Counted from the stretch's first letter, positions 1 through 9,601 are shown. The stretch is 64,000 nt of DNA from Rhodanobacteraceae bacterium (GCA_030123585.1 CP126120.1:2729001-2793000), one strand, 5' to 3'. The notes: generated by a model from the letters alone, not told the origin. Program-made: numbers and translations.

Positions 1-2
1 TG

Positions 3-2429
3 GTGACACGCAGACGTTTCCTGCAAGGTGCGATGACATTGGCGTTGCTGGAGCGCATCGATCCGCACGCTGCGTTGGCGCGCACCGCCGACGCACGGAG
101 CGCAACTCCGGATTCGGCCACCGGCGTTTCGCGCTACGTCGATGTGTTCGTCGGCACCGGCGGCCACGGCCATACGTTCCCCGGCGCGACGGTGCCGTGG
201 GGCATGGTGCAACTTTCGCCCGACACCCACACCCACGGCTGGGATGCGTGTTCGGGCTATCACGAAGGCGACGGTTCGATCATGGGGTTCTCGCACACAC
301 ACCTTTCCGGCACCGGCGGCGCCGACATGCTGGACGTGCTGGTGATGCCCGCGCAGGGAGATGTTCTGCTCGACCCCGGCACGCGCGGCTTGCCCGACGA
401 GCTTTATTACTCGCGCTACGACGCCGCGGCGCGCGGCAAGCATCTTGCAGCCGACGTGGTCGCGCATCCCGGCAAGGGCTATCGCTCGCGCTACGACAAG
501 GCGTCCGAGCGCGGCGCGCCCGGCTATTACACGGTGCACCTCACCGACCACGACATCACGGCCGAACTGACCGCGACCGCGCGCGCGGGCCTGCATCGCT
601 ACACGTTCAACAAGCAGGGCGCGGGACATTTGCTGGTCGATCTCGCGCACGGCTATCGGGACGGCGTGGACAAACCCTGCAACGTTTCGGATGCCGAACT
701 GAAAGTGGTTGGCCACGACATGCTGGTGGGCGGCCGGCGCGTGCACGAATGGGCCAACGGGCGCTACATCTATTTTGCCATGAAAGTGTCGCGACCGTTC
801 ACGCGCGCCGAGCTGTATTCGGACGACAGGCCGCTCACCTCCGCGGCGAACGCGCAAGGCAAGAGCCTGAAAGCCGCGCTGCATTTCGACGATGCGTCAA
901 AAGCACCGCTGCTGGTGAAGGTCGGCATTTCCGGCGTGGACATCGACGGCGCGCTGCGCAATCTCGAAGCGGAATTGCCGGATTGGGATTTCGAACGCGT
1001 GCGACGCAGCGCGGCCGAGCAGTGGGAACGCGAGCTCGCGCGCATCCGCATCGATGCGCCGGACGATGTCAGGCGCACGTTCTACAGCGGGCTGTACCAC
1101 GCGATGCTCGCGCCGACGCTGTTCAGCGATGTCGATGATCGCTATCGAGGCATGGACCTCAAGGTGCACACGTTGCCGAAGGGTCAGCACAACTACAGCA
1201 CCTATTCGCTGTGGGATACGTACCGCGCGCTGCATCCACTGTACACGCTGTTCCTGCCGGACAAGGTGCCGGATCTGGTGCAGGGCCTGGTGCGCAAGGC
1301 CAACGAAAGCCCGCAGGGCCCCGCGATCTGGCCGCTGCAGGGCGTCGAGACCGGCACCATGATCGGCTATCACTCGGTCGTGGTGATCGCTGAAGCGCAG
1401 GCCAAGGGTTTCACCGGCATCGATTACGCCGCGGCGTGGCCGATGTACCGCGATCGCGCGCTGAGCTCCGACTGGCTCGGCCTCGGCTGGTACCGCAAGC
1501 TCGGTTATCTGCCCAGCGACGCGGAGTCCGAAGCGGTCAGCAAGACGCTCGAATATGCCTACGACGACTGGGCGTTGTCGCACCTGGCGGCGGGCGTGGG
1601 CGAGTCGGCGGACGCGAAGGCGCTGCGCGAACGTTCGCGCAACTACCACAACGTGTTCGATCGCAAGCTCGGCTTCATGCGGCCGCGCGGCGCGGCCGGC
1701 GAGTGGCTGGAACCGTTCGATCCGATCGAGATGGGCCACTCGGACCAATGGCGCGATTACACCGAATCGAATCCGTGGGTGGCGACCTTCCTCAACCAGC
1801 ATGATCTTTATCAGTACATGCAGATGTTCGGCGGCAAGGCCGCGTTCGAGCGCAAGCTGGACGAACTCTTCACCACCGCGTCCACGCTGCCGCCCAACGC
1901 GCCGCCCGACATCGCCGGCATGGTCGGCCAGTACGCGCACGGCAACGAGCCGAGCCACCACATCGCGTACCTGTACGCGTACACGGGCTCGCACTGGAAG
2001 ACGCAATCGCGCGTGCGCATGCTGCTGGAAACCATGTACCGCGCCGCGCCGGACGGCCTCGCCGGCAACGAGGACTGCGGACAGATGAGCGCGTGGTACG
2101 TGCTGGGTGCACTGGGTTTTTATCCGGTCGATCCGGTCAGCACCAACTGGGTGTTCGGCAGTCCGCTGGTCGAGCACGCGGAGATCGACGTCGGCGGCGG
2201 CCGGAAACTCATGGTCGAAGCGCGCGGCAACGGCAAGGGCAAACCTTACATCCAGTCGGTGACATGGAACGGCAAGTCGTGGACGAAGAGCTGGATCGCC
2301 CACGCCGATCTCGCGAAAGGCGGCACGCTGGTGTTCGAAATGGGCGACACGCCGAACAAGCAATTCGGCACGGCATTGGAGGATCGGCCGCCGTCGTTTG
2401 GACAGCCCGCCGCGAAAGAAGATTTGTAG
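3..2429 (+). CDS. GH92 family alpha-mannosidase, possibly 5'-truncated by the window edge
   Basis: The protein resembles GH92 calcium-dependent exo-alpha-mannosidases, which trim mannose from N-glycans or mannans. The family's C-terminal signatures are visible: GNEPSHH near residue 646 and NEDCGQMSAWYVLGALGFYP near 690. About 808 residues is the usual GH92 length. The N-terminus begins TRRRFLQGA followed by a short apolar stretch, which suggests a Tat-type export signal. The start used here is a GTG at the third base of the window, so the true start may lie upstream. It is followed by glucokinase on the opposite strand and a GH35 enzyme, consistent with a glycan-utilisation locus like the N-glycan cluster of Xanthomonas (inference). 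Family call is firm; the exact linkage is not deducible. Confidence 0.93.
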   Translation: MTRRRFLQGAMTLALLERIDPHAALARTADARSATPDSATGVSRYVDVFVGTGGHGHTFPGATVPWGMVQLSPDTHTHGWDACSGYHEGDGSIMGFSHTHLSGTGGADMLDVLVMPAQGDVLLDPGTRGLPDELYYSRYDAAARGKHLAADVVAHPGKGYRSRYDKASERGAPGYYTVHLTDHDITAELTATARAGLHRYTFNKQGAGHLLVDLAHGYRDGVDKPCNVSDAELKVVGHDMLVGGRRVHEWANGRYIYFAMKVSRPFTRAELYSDDRPLTSAANAQGKSLKAALHFDDASKAPLLVKVGISGVDIDGALRNLEAELPDWDFERVRRSAAEQWERELARIRIDAPDDVRRTFYSGLYHAMLAPTLFSDVDDRYRGMDLKVHTLPKGQHNYSTYSLWDTYRALHPLYTLFLPDKVPDLVQGLVRKANESPQGPAIWPLQGVETGTMIGYHSVVVIAEAQAKGFTGIDYAAAWPMYRDRALSSDWLGLGWYRKLGYLPSDAESEAVSKTLEYAYDDWALSHLAAGVGESADAKALRERSRNYHNVFDRKLGFMRPRGAAGEWLEPFDPIEMGHSDQWRDYTESNPWVATFLNQHDLYQYMQMFGGKAAFERKLDELFTTASTLPPNAPPDIAGMVGQYAHGNEPSHHIAYLYAYTGSHWKTQSRVRMLLETMYRAAPDGLAGNEDCGQMSAWYVLGALGFYPVDPVSTNWVFGSPLVEHAEIDVGGGRKLMVEARGNGKGKPYIQSVTWNGKSWTKSWIAHADLAKGGTLVFEMGDTPNKQFGTALEDRPPSFGQPAAKEDL

Positions 2430-2444
2430 CGAGTGCCGTTTTCG

Positions 2445-2542
2445 CTCGTCATTCCCGCGAAGGCGGGAATCCGGTGTCTTTTCGAAACACGGTACAAAGG
2501 CACTGGGTTCCGGATATCGCTTCGCGATTCCGGAATGACGAG
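2445..2542. repeat. 98-bp intergenic element with 11-bp terminal inverted repeats
   Basis: The spacer between the GH92 and glucokinase 3' ends holds an element bounded by CTCGTCATTCC (2445-2455) and its exact inverse GGAATGACGAG (2532-2542). Inside the left end is a perfect hairpin, ATTCCCGC / GCGGGAAT (2451-2458 / 2463-2470), with a 4-base loop. The ATTCCC-N8-GGGAAT core resembles dispersed repeats such as neisserial dRS3 and similar proteobacterial repeats. It lies between two convergent genes, so it could also act as a bidirectional transcription stop. No transposase is nearby. Confidence 0.75.
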
Positions 2543-2572
2543 TGGAGGAACGAAGTCGCTTCCGAATGCGAG

Positions 2573-3640
2573 TCAATCAGCGCGTGCGGCAGCCTCGATC
2601 TCCATCGCCGCGGCACCGAACACGCCCAACTGCCCGTGTTCGATCAACCGCACCGGTACCGCCGCCAGGAATTCGCGCATCACGCCCTTGTTGAGGAAGC
2701 GCGTGCGGAATTCGCTCGCCAGCAGGAAGTCGCTGATGTGCGGCAGGATGCCGCCGGCAAGGTACACGCCACCGTCCGCCTTGAACATGATCGCGAGGTC
2801 GCCCGCGAAACTGCCGAGCATCCCGCAGAACATCGACAGCGCTTCGCACGCGAGCGGGTCGTCGCCTTGCAATGCCGCGGCGCTGACTTGCTGGGGACCC
2901 GCGTGCGTTGCCGCGGCGCCTTCGATTTCCGCCAGCGCCCGATACAGGTTCAGCAAGCCGGGTCCCGACAACACGAGGCCGGTGTGTACGTAATCGCGAT
3001 CGCGTCCGAGCCGACGCAGCACCTCGATCTCGCGATCGTTGCCGGGCGCCAGCGCCACGTGGCCGGCTTCGCTCGGCATCACCAGCGGCGCGTCGCCGTT
3101 CGGCAACAGCACCGCGCAGCCGAGTCCGGTCCCCGGTCCCACCACCACGGTCGGTCCGGCCATGCCCTGGGCCTCGATCACCGCGATGCTGTCTTGCGTG
3201 GAAAGGAACCGGGTGCCGCAGGCCAGTGCCTCGAAGTCGTTGACGATATCGAGCCGATCCAGTTGCAGGCACTCGCGCAATTCGGAAATCCGCACCGGCC
3301 AGCGCAGGTTTTCGGAAACGAGTTCATCGTCGCGCAGGTAACCGGCCACCGCCAGCGCGCAGCGTGCGATGTGGCCACGGTCGGGATGGTGCGACAGGAA
3401 GTCCTGCAGGATTTCCCCGAGCCCCGGCCATTTTGCGCATTCGTAGACATGCCGTGCCAGCATTTCGAGCGGCGGCTGTGCGCCCGCGCGTGCCCGCAAC
3501 AGGCCGATGCGCGCGTGCGTCCCGCCGACGTCGGCCGCGAGCACGAGGGTCGTGGCGTCGCCGTGGCGGTCATGCCGCTGCGGTTGCCGCATTGCGACAG
3601 GATCTTCACCGCGGAAGGCGATCTTGTTCTCGTGTTTCAT
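2573..3640 (-). CDS. glk: glucokinase (bacterial Glk family)
   Basis: ATP-dependent glucokinase of the bacterial Glk family (not ROK), converting glucose to glucose-6-phosphate in the cytosol. The N-terminal phosphate-binding motif LAADVGGTHARIG and the mid-protein VVGPGTGLGCAVL motif are present. I chose the ATG at 3640 (MKHENK...), giving 355 residues. The frame is open to 3691, but that would run into the start of the divergent GH35 gene, and an ATG at 3592 is also possible. No good ribosome site decides between them. The gene lies between a mannosidase and a beta-galactosidase, which fits phosphorylation of sugars released by them. A 14-bp palindrome sits just upstream in the shared divergent promoter region. 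Confidence 0.93.
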   Translation of the reverse strand: MKHENKIAFRGEDPVAMRQPQRHDRHGDATTLVLAADVGGTHARIGLLRARAGAQPPLEMLARHVYECAKWPGLGEILQDFLSHHPDRGHIARCALAVAGYLRDDELVSENLRWPVRISELRECLQLDRLDIVNDFEALACGTRFLSTQDSIAVIEAQGMAGPTVVVGPGTGLGCAVLLPNGDAPLVMPSEAGHVALAPGNDREIEVLRRLGRDRDYVHTGLVLSGPGLLNLYRALAEIEGAAATHAGPQQVSAAALQGDDPLACEALSMFCGMLGSFAGDLAIMFKADGGVYLAGGILPHISDFLLASEFRTRFLNKGVMREFLAAVPVRLIEHGQLGVFGAAAMEIEAAARAD

Positions 3641-3649
3641 CGGTGAATT

Positions 3650-3663
3650 GTATATGCATATAC
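3650..3663. promoter_or_regulatory. 14-bp perfect palindrome between glk and the GH35 gene
   Basis: GTATATGCATATAC is a perfect palindrome in the 27-bp divergent spacer between glk and the beta-galactosidase gene. Its symmetry and position suggest an operator that could control both directions. The AT-rich sequence could also serve as a -10 region for either. The regulator is unknown, and no repressor gene is in the window next to it. Confidence 0.5.
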
Positions 3664-3667
3664 GAAC

Positions 3668-5626
3668 ATGGGCATAATGACGTCCGGACAATCGAAGCAG
3701 CGTACCGGCATGGGCGATCAGAAACGTGACGGCGTTCCGTCCCCGGCCGATGGCGGCATGCGGCGCCGCGACTTCCTGCGCCTGAGTGTGCTGGCGCCGT
3801 TGTCTGCGTTGGCCGCGTGCGCGGAGGTGACGCTACCTGCGCCGCTTGCGCGCGCCGACATCGTGCCCGATGGGCGACCGCATCGCTTCCAGCTTGCCGG
3901 GCGGCAATTCATGCTGGACGCCACGCCGTTCATCCTTCGCAGCGGCGAAATGCACCCGATCCGGATTCCGCGCGAATACTGGCGGCAGCGCATTCTGATG
4001 GCGAAGGCGATGGGGCTCAACACCATCTCGCTGTACGTGATGTGGAATGCGCTGGAAAGCGAGCCGGGGGTGTTCCACCTCACCACGGGCCGCCGCGACT
4101 TCGCGCGCTTCATCCGGATCTGCCAGGAAGAAGGCATGTGGGTGTACCTGCGGCCCGGGCCGTACATCTGCGGCGAATGGGATTTCGGTGGACTGCCGCC
4201 GTACCTGCTGCGGCACCCGCACATCCGGGTGCGCGACAAGGACGATGTGGATTACATGGCAGCGGTACGCCGCTACATCGCGGCGATCGCACCGGTCGTG
4301 CAGCCGCTGATGGTGGAGAATGGTGGTCCGATCCTGATGCTGCAGATCGAAAACGAATACGCATCGTTCGGACAGGATCTAGCTTATCTCGAAGTGCTGC
4401 GCGACTTGTGGCGGCAACACGGCATCGACGGACCGTTCTCGATTTCCGACGGTCTCGATCAGGTGCGCAAGGCACACACGTATCTTCCGGGCGCGGCGCT
4501 CGGACTCGATGGCGACACCGATTTCACGACGGCGCAGGACATCGCCGGCGAAATGCCGGTGTGGATGGGCGAAGGCTATCCGGGCTGGCTCACGCACTGG
4601 GGCGACAAGGATTTCGCGCGCGGCGACTTCGCGGCGACGCTGCGCAAGCTGCTCGATGAGGACCGCTCGTTCAACCTGTACGTCGTCCACGGCGGCACCA
4701 ACTTTGGTTTCGGCGCAGGCGCCAACGCGCACGGCGACTATTCGCACTTCCAGCCGGTGATCACCAGTTACGACTACGGTGCGCCGATCGACGAACGCGG
4801 TGCTGCGACGCCGGACTATTACACGTTCCGCGCGATGCTTGCGGCGCATGCAAAACGGCCGCTGCCCGATGTGCCCGAGCCACCGCCAACCGTTTCGTTC
4901 GCGCCGTTCACGCCCACGCCGTTCGCGTCACTGTGGGACAACCTGCCACGCGCGAAGCGCGTGGAGCGTCCGCAAGGCAACGAGCTGCTGTTCGGCCAAG
5001 GCCATGGCATGGTCGTGTATCGCCGGCGCATCCGCGGAGGCGGCAAGCTTGCGATCGATGGCGTGCACGATTACGCGCTGGTGTTCAAAGGCGACTGCTT
5101 TGTCGACTACATCTCACGCGTCGAACATCCGCCGCAGCATTCGAACCCGCGCATCGCATTGTCCGCAGGCAGCGTGGACGCAACACTGGAAATCCTCGTC
5201 GACAGTTTCGGACACGTCGGTTACGGTCACGCGATGGCCGATCGCAAGGGCATCGTGGGCGAAGTGCGATTGGGGGACAAGGTTCTACAGGGATGGGACG
5301 TCTTCAGCCTGCCGCTCGACGATGCATGGCTCGCCACATTGAAACCCCTGCGCAGCGCACCTACGCGACCCGGGGTGTTCTTCAAGGCATCACTGCGGTT
5401 GGACCAGCCCGGCGATTGCTACCTCGACATGGCCGGCTGGGACAAGGGCTACGTGTGGATCAACGGCCACCTGCTCGGCCGCTACTGGCGCATCGGCCCG
5501 CAGCAACGCCTGTTCTGTCCGGCGTCGTTCTGGCGGCACGGCGACAACGAGATCCTGGTGCTGGACCTGCACCGCACCGAACCGGCGCCGATCGGCAGCG
5601 TGCTGACGCTTTCCGGCACGCGTTGA
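3668..5626 (+). CDS. GH35 beta-galactosidase, Tat-exported
   Basis: Retaining beta-galactosidase of family GH35. The (beta/alpha)8 barrel occupies roughly residues 60-390. It includes the acid/base motif LQIENEYASFG near residue 226 and the probable nucleophile in WMGEGYPGWLTHWG near 300. Jelly-roll domains follow, ending in DKGYVWINGHLLGRYW, typical of the family. The N-terminus carries RRRDFLRLSV plus an apolar stretch ending in a Cys (LAACAEV), so it is a Tat substrate and possibly a lipoprotein. The ATG at 3668 lies only 4 bases after the palindrome, so starts at 3710 or 3758 (directly before the twin-arginine motif) are real alternatives. It is divergent from glk and downstream of GH92, consistent with glycan breakdown in the periplasm or outer membrane. 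Confidence 0.93.
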   Translation: MGIMTSGQSKQRTGMGDQKRDGVPSPADGGMRRRDFLRLSVLAPLSALAACAEVTLPAPLARADIVPDGRPHRFQLAGRQFMLDATPFILRSGEMHPIRIPREYWRQRILMAKAMGLNTISLYVMWNALESEPGVFHLTTGRRDFARFIRICQEEGMWVYLRPGPYICGEWDFGGLPPYLLRHPHIRVRDKDDVDYMAAVRRYIAAIAPVVQPLMVENGGPILMLQIENEYASFGQDLAYLEVLRDLWRQHGIDGPFSISDGLDQVRKAHTYLPGAALGLDGDTDFTTAQDIAGEMPVWMGEGYPGWLTHWGDKDFARGDFAATLRKLLDEDRSFNLYVVHGGTNFGFGAGANAHGDYSHFQPVITSYDYGAPIDERGAATPDYYTFRAMLAAHAKRPLPDVPEPPPTVSFAPFTPTPFASLWDNLPRAKRVERPQGNELLFGQGHGMVVYRRRIRGGGKLAIDGVHDYALVFKGDCFVDYISRVEHPPQHSNPRIALSAGSVDATLEILVDSFGHVGYGHAMADRKGIVGEVRLGDKVLQGWDVFSLPLDDAWLATLKPLRSAPTRPGVFFKASLRLDQPGDCYLDMAGWDKGYVWINGHLLGRYWRIGPQQRLFCPASFWRHGDNEILVLDLHRTEPAPIGSVLTLSGTR

Positions 5627-5663
5627 CGAAACAGTCCGCGGGTGCGGGGCTTGTCGCGCGCGA

Positions 5664-7598
5664 TCAAAACTCCACCCGCGCGCCAATCTCCACCAGCTGC
5701 CGCGGCGGAATGTGGAAATAGGTGGTTGCCGGGGTCGCATTGCGCACGAAGTACGCGAACAGCGCCTTGCGCCAGCGCATCATCTTGCGCTTGTCGTCCG
5801 GCACCACCTCGTCGCGTCCCAGGAAATACACGAGCTTGTCCGGTTCGGCCGTGGGGTCGAGCCCCAGTTTCGCCAGTCGCGCGGGCACGTCGGGTTCCTC
5901 GGCAAAACCGAAGCGCATTTCCACGCGCCAGAACCCGCCGCCCAGCCGCTCCAGCTTGCAGGCCTCGCGCTCGCCCGCGCGCGGGGTATCCAGCCCTTCC
6001 ACGTGCAGGATCAGGTTGCGTTCGTGCAACACCTGGTTGCAACGCAGGTTGTGCAGCAACGCCTGCGGAACCCAGCGCGTGTCACCGGTCAGGAACACCG
6101 CCGTGGCCTGCACGCGTTGCGGCGGCGGATCGGCGCGCACCCGCGCGACGAACTCGTCGAGCTTCTCGCCTTCGGCGTGGATCTGCGCCTGCAGCAGGAT
6201 GCGGCCGCGCCACCACGTGGTCATCAGCAGCATTGCCACCGCCGCCAGCGCCAGCGGAAACCAGCCGCCGTCCACGATCTTCAGCGTGTTGGCCGCCACG
6301 AACGCGGCGTCGATCACCACGAACACCGCCGCGAACGCGATCAGCCGAGGCAGTCCCCACTTCCACTTGCAACGCGCCACCACCAGCATCAGCAGGCTGG
6401 TCAGCAGCATCGTGCCGCTCACCGCGATGCCGTAAGCGCCGGCCAGATGCTGCGCGGAACGAAAACCCAGCGCCGCGCCCAGCACCGCGATCAGCAGCAG
6501 CACGTTGATGGTGGGCATGTAGATCTGGCCTTCCACGCCGGACGAGGTGTGCAGCACCCGCGCGCGCGGCAGAAAACCCAACTGGATGCCCTGGCGCACC
6601 ATCGAATAGGTGCCGGAGATCACCGCCTGCGACGCGATCACGGTGGCGCACGCGGCCAGCACGATCATCGGATACAGCAATGCGTGCGGCACCATGTGGT
6701 AGAACGGATTGCCGGCGGCCTGCGGCTGGTCCAGCAATAGCGCGCCTTGGCCGAAATAGTTCAGCACCAGCGCCGGCAGCGCCAGCCCCAGCCATGCGAT
6801 GCGGATCGGCCGCGCGCCGAAATGGCCGATGTCCGCATACAGCGCCTCGGCGCCGGTCAGCACCAGCACTACCGCGCCCAGCGACGCGAAGCCCCTGAAT
6901 CCGTTGTGCAGCAGGTACAGCACCGCGTATTGCGGACTGATCGCCGCGAACACCTCCGGGTGGTGGATGATCGCGTGCACGCCGAGCGCGGCGATCGCGA
7001 GCAGCCACAGGCCCATCACCGGGCCGAACAGGCTGCCGACCAGCGCGCTGCCGCGCTTCTCCAGCACGAACAGCGCGATCAGGATCACGACCGCGATCGG
7101 TAGCACGTAGTGTTTCAGACCGGGCGCGGCCAGGTGCAAACCCTCGACCGCCGAAAGCACCGAGATCGCGGGCGTGATCACGCTGTCGCCGAAGAACAAC
7201 GCGACGCCGAGCAATCCCGCCATCACCACCACCCAGCGCACGCGCCGGCCGCGCTGGACCGCGCCGCGCGCCAGCGCGGTCAACGCCATCATGCCGCCTT
7301 CGCCGTCGTTGTCGGCGCGCATCACGAAGCACACGTACTTGCCCGTGACCATCAGCAGCAGCGCCCACAGGACCAGCGACAGCAGCCCCAGGATGTTGTC
7401 GCGCTGCGGCGTGATGCCCTGGTCGCCGAACGCCGTCTGCAACGAATACAGCGGGCTGGTCGCGAGATCGCCGAACACCACGCCGAGCGCGGTCAGCGCG
7501 AGCATCGGCAGCGGAGGCTTCCCGACCTTGCCCGCGGATGCGCTGGCTTCTTCGGAGGGTTTTTCGGCTTCCATGTGTGGCCATTGCAACGGGGACAT
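5664..7598 (-). CDS. kup: low-affinity potassium uptake protein Kup
   Basis: K+/H+ symporter of the KUP/HAK/KT family in the inner membrane. The first membrane segment contains the family signature LGVVFGDLATSPLYSL near residue 40. About twelve hydrophobic segments run to about residue 440, and a hydrophilic cytosolic C-terminal domain follows. 644 residues is normal for the family. The N-terminal tail is short and acidic. An ATG at 7574 is an alternative start and no ribosome site is obvious for either. The gene converges on the GH35 gene with a 37-bp spacer. Confidence 0.95.
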   Translation of the reverse strand: MSPLQWPHMEAEKPSEEASASAGKVGKPPLPMLALTALGVVFGDLATSPLYSLQTAFGDQGITPQRDNILGLLSLVLWALLLMVTGKYVCFVMRADNDGEGGMMALTALARGAVQRGRRVRWVVVMAGLLGVALFFGDSVITPAISVLSAVEGLHLAAPGLKHYVLPIAVVILIALFVLEKRGSALVGSLFGPVMGLWLLAIAALGVHAIIHHPEVFAAISPQYAVLYLLHNGFRGFASLGAVVLVLTGAEALYADIGHFGARPIRIAWLGLALPALVLNYFGQGALLLDQPQAAGNPFYHMVPHALLYPMIVLAACATVIASQAVISGTYSMVRQGIQLGFLPRARVLHTSSGVEGQIYMPTINVLLLIAVLGAALGFRSAQHLAGAYGIAVSGTMLLTSLLMLVVARCKWKWGLPRLIAFAAVFVVIDAAFVAANTLKIVDGGWFPLALAAVAMLLMTTWWRGRILLQAQIHAEGEKLDEFVARVRADPPPQRVQATAVFLTGDTRWVPQALLHNLRCNQVLHERNLILHVEGLDTPRAGEREACKLERLGGGFWRVEMRFGFAEEPDVPARLAKLGLDPTAEPDKLVYFLGRDEVVPDDKRKMMRWRKALFAYFVRNATPATTYFHIPPRQLVEIGARVEF

Positions 7599-7723
7599 GG
7601 AATGGTGATCGACGCAATGTGAATGGCGCGTTCCTGGTGGTCGAGCGGAGCATCCATCTGCATGCGTCAGCCGGCGTGCATGGATTCCGCGTCATCCCAC
7701 TGCCGAATGAATCGCGACGTCGA

Positions 7724-9193
7724 TCAGTAGCTCACCATGCCGCGTTCGCGTCCCCACACGACGGCGGCACTGCGGCGGTTCACTCCGATCTTCCCGTACA
7801 GCGTTGCGACGTGGTTGCGCACCGTGTTGCGCGAGAGCTTGAGTGCCGCGGCGATCTCGGCGTCGCTGAGGCCCTTGCAGATCAAGCCCAGAACGTCCTT
7901 CTCGCGCGGCGTCAGGGTAGCCAGTTCCGCCTTGGCGCCGCTGCCGTCGGGCCTGCGGAGCTGCGCCAGCTTTTCCATGACCGTATGGCTGAACCAGGAC
8001 GTGTCCTTCATCACCGCTTCGATCGCGGAGACCAGGTCCATCTCCGAGCGCTTGCGCTCGGTGATGTCCTGGATGACGCACAGGACGCACGGCTCGCCCT
8101 GGATCATCACGGTGTCCGCCGAGAGCAGACAGTCGATGATGGCGCCCTCGCGGGTCCGGACGGGCAGTTCCTCGTTCCGGATGTCCTCGCGCCGGTTCAG
8201 GCGCGCCACCAGCGCGCGCATGGCCGCGACGTCGCCCGACAACCCGATGTCCTCGACCGTGCGTCCCTGCAAATCCGCGATGGCGTAGCCGGTGATGGCC
8301 GTGAAGGCGTCGTTGATCGTGAGGGCGCGCATGTCGCGCAGCGCGAACACGATCATGGGAACCGGGGCCAGCCGGAACGCCTTGGAAAACCGCTCCTCGC
8401 TCTCGCGCAGCGACATCTCGGCGCGCTTGCGCGCTTCGAGGTCGATGAAGGTGAACAACATGCATTGCTCGTCGCCGACCTCGATCGGCTGGCCCGCGAC
8501 GATGACGAACTTCTGCTTGCCGTCCGCCTGCCTGATCACGGCTTCCTGCTGCGGAATGGTGAGCCATCCGCGCAGGCTGCGGATCGCCTCTTCGCGGTTC
8601 TCGGCGTGATCGAGCACGTCCAGTTCCCGGAATCGGCGATCGATGACCTGATCGCGCTCGTACCCCGTCATCGTCAGGAAGCCGGGATTCGTCTTGATGT
8701 AGCGCAGGTCGCGCAAGCGGCAGATCACGGCGGGCGCGGGATTCGCCGCGAAGGTGCGCTCGAACCGCTCCTCGGCGCTGAATCGTTCGGTGACGTCCTT
8801 GATCACCAGCGCCAGCGATTCCACCTCGCCGTTGGCATTGGTCAACGCCATGCCGCGGACCTGCTGCGTGCTGTGGAAATCCGCGTCGCCCTTTCGGGCG
8901 ACCTCGACGAGGACGTCGCTGAAGGTTTCCCCGGCCAGCACCCGCTCGATCGGGTATTGCTTCGCCGTCAATCGGTGATTGTTGCGGTACTTCAGCGAAA
9001 AACGCTTGCGGTATTGCGTGGCGTTGGCGCCGAGTTCTTCGGCGCGGATGCAGCCGTGCACGGCAATGGCCGCTTCGTTGACCCACACGATCGAACGGTC
9101 GGGGTCGAGCAGCATGACGCCATCCGTCAGGCCGGCGATGATTTGCTGCAGTTGCCTGCGGTCAACGGGAGTGCGGGTCAACGGGGGGTTCAT
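7724..9193 (-). CDS. multi-PAS LuxR-type transcriptional regulator
   Basis: Cytosolic regulator with three PAS-like sensor domains (about residues 15-115, 130-250 and 265-380, each followed by S-box-like stretches such as DVTERFSAEERFERTF and QDITERKRSEMDL). It ends in a LuxR/GerE helix-turn-helix (about 420-485; LTPREKDVLGLICKGLSDAE... with the recognition helix SRNTVRNHVATLY). There is no kinase or receiver domain and no membrane segment, so it probably senses a small ligand, redox state or light directly; the signal is not deducible. It is divergent from the stress-type small-gene cluster starting at 9360, and an 18-bp dyad lies between them, suggesting regulation of that cluster (inference). 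Confidence 0.88.
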   Translation of the reverse strand: MNPPLTRTPVDRRQLQQIIAGLTDGVMLLDPDRSIVWVNEAAIAVHGCIRAEELGANATQYRKRFSLKYRNNHRLTAKQYPIERVLAGETFSDVLVEVARKGDADFHSTQQVRGMALTNANGEVESLALVIKDVTERFSAEERFERTFAANPAPAVICRLRDLRYIKTNPGFLTMTGYERDQVIDRRFRELDVLDHAENREEAIRSLRGWLTIPQQEAVIRQADGKQKFVIVAGQPIEVGDEQCMLFTFIDLEARKRAEMSLRESEERFSKAFRLAPVPMIVFALRDMRALTINDAFTAITGYAIADLQGRTVEDIGLSGDVAAMRALVARLNRREDIRNEELPVRTREGAIIDCLLSADTVMIQGEPCVLCVIQDITERKRSEMDLVSAIEAVMKDTSWFSHTVMEKLAQLRRPDGSGAKAELATLTPREKDVLGLICKGLSDAEIAAALKLSRNTVRNHVATLYGKIGVNRRSAAVVWGRERGMVSY

Positions 9194-9249
9194 GGCGTCT
9201 TTCGCCTTGACGGTCTCGAATCAGAATACTCCATGAATGCCATGCGCGA

Positions 9250-9267
9250 CTGGTAGAAAAGTACCAG
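9250..9267. promoter_or_regulatory. 18-bp dyad between the PAS-LuxR gene and the stress cluster
   Basis: CTGGTA-GAAAAG-TACCAG is a 6+6 perfect dyad 57 bp upstream of the PAS-LuxR start and 93 bp upstream of the first small gene on the plus strand. Spacing and symmetry suit a dimeric LuxR-type regulator. No experimental site for this regulator is known to me. Confidence 0.4.
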
Positions 9268-9359
9268 CGCAAATGGTGCGTCGGTCTCTTCTCCCGGCGC
9301 GGGGCGAGGCGTAGCGTCGGCATCGGTCCACACGGACACATGCAACGGAGAGCACATCG

Positions 9360-9557
9360 ATGAACATCGCAGCGCACACGACACCGGAACCGAAACGCCA
9401 TGAAGAGCCGGGCCGCCGCCCGTCACCCGGGCGTTTCCCCGAACGCCACGACCCGAATCCGGACGGAGATGACGAACAGCCCGCACGCCGCCCGCGCCGG
9501 CAAAGGGACGGCGACACCGGACGGCGCCCAAGGGAAAACCCGTCGTCGCCCCGGTGA
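9360..9557 (+). CDS. small hydrophilic Pro/Arg-rich protein, function unknown
   Basis: Encodes 65 residues rich in Pro, Arg and Asp, with no hydrophobic segment and no recognisable domain; probably disordered. It is supported by a ribosome site (CGGAGAG, 8 bases before the ATG) and by its place as first gene in the divergent run of small stress-type genes. Base composition alone cannot separate it from chance in GC-rich DNA, so it remains a moderate call. Confidence 0.4.
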   Translation: MNIAAHTTPEPKRHEEPGRRPSPGRFPERHDPNPDGDDEQPARRPRRQRDGDTGRRPRENPSSPR

Positions 9558-9601
9558 ATCCACGCCGACACAACGCACCCATTTTGTCGAAGGAGGTGGC
9601 A

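Noticed and set aside
897..2576. 559-codon minus-strand frame opposite the GH92 gene
   Set aside because: Compositional shadow of the GH92 gene, with no family features.
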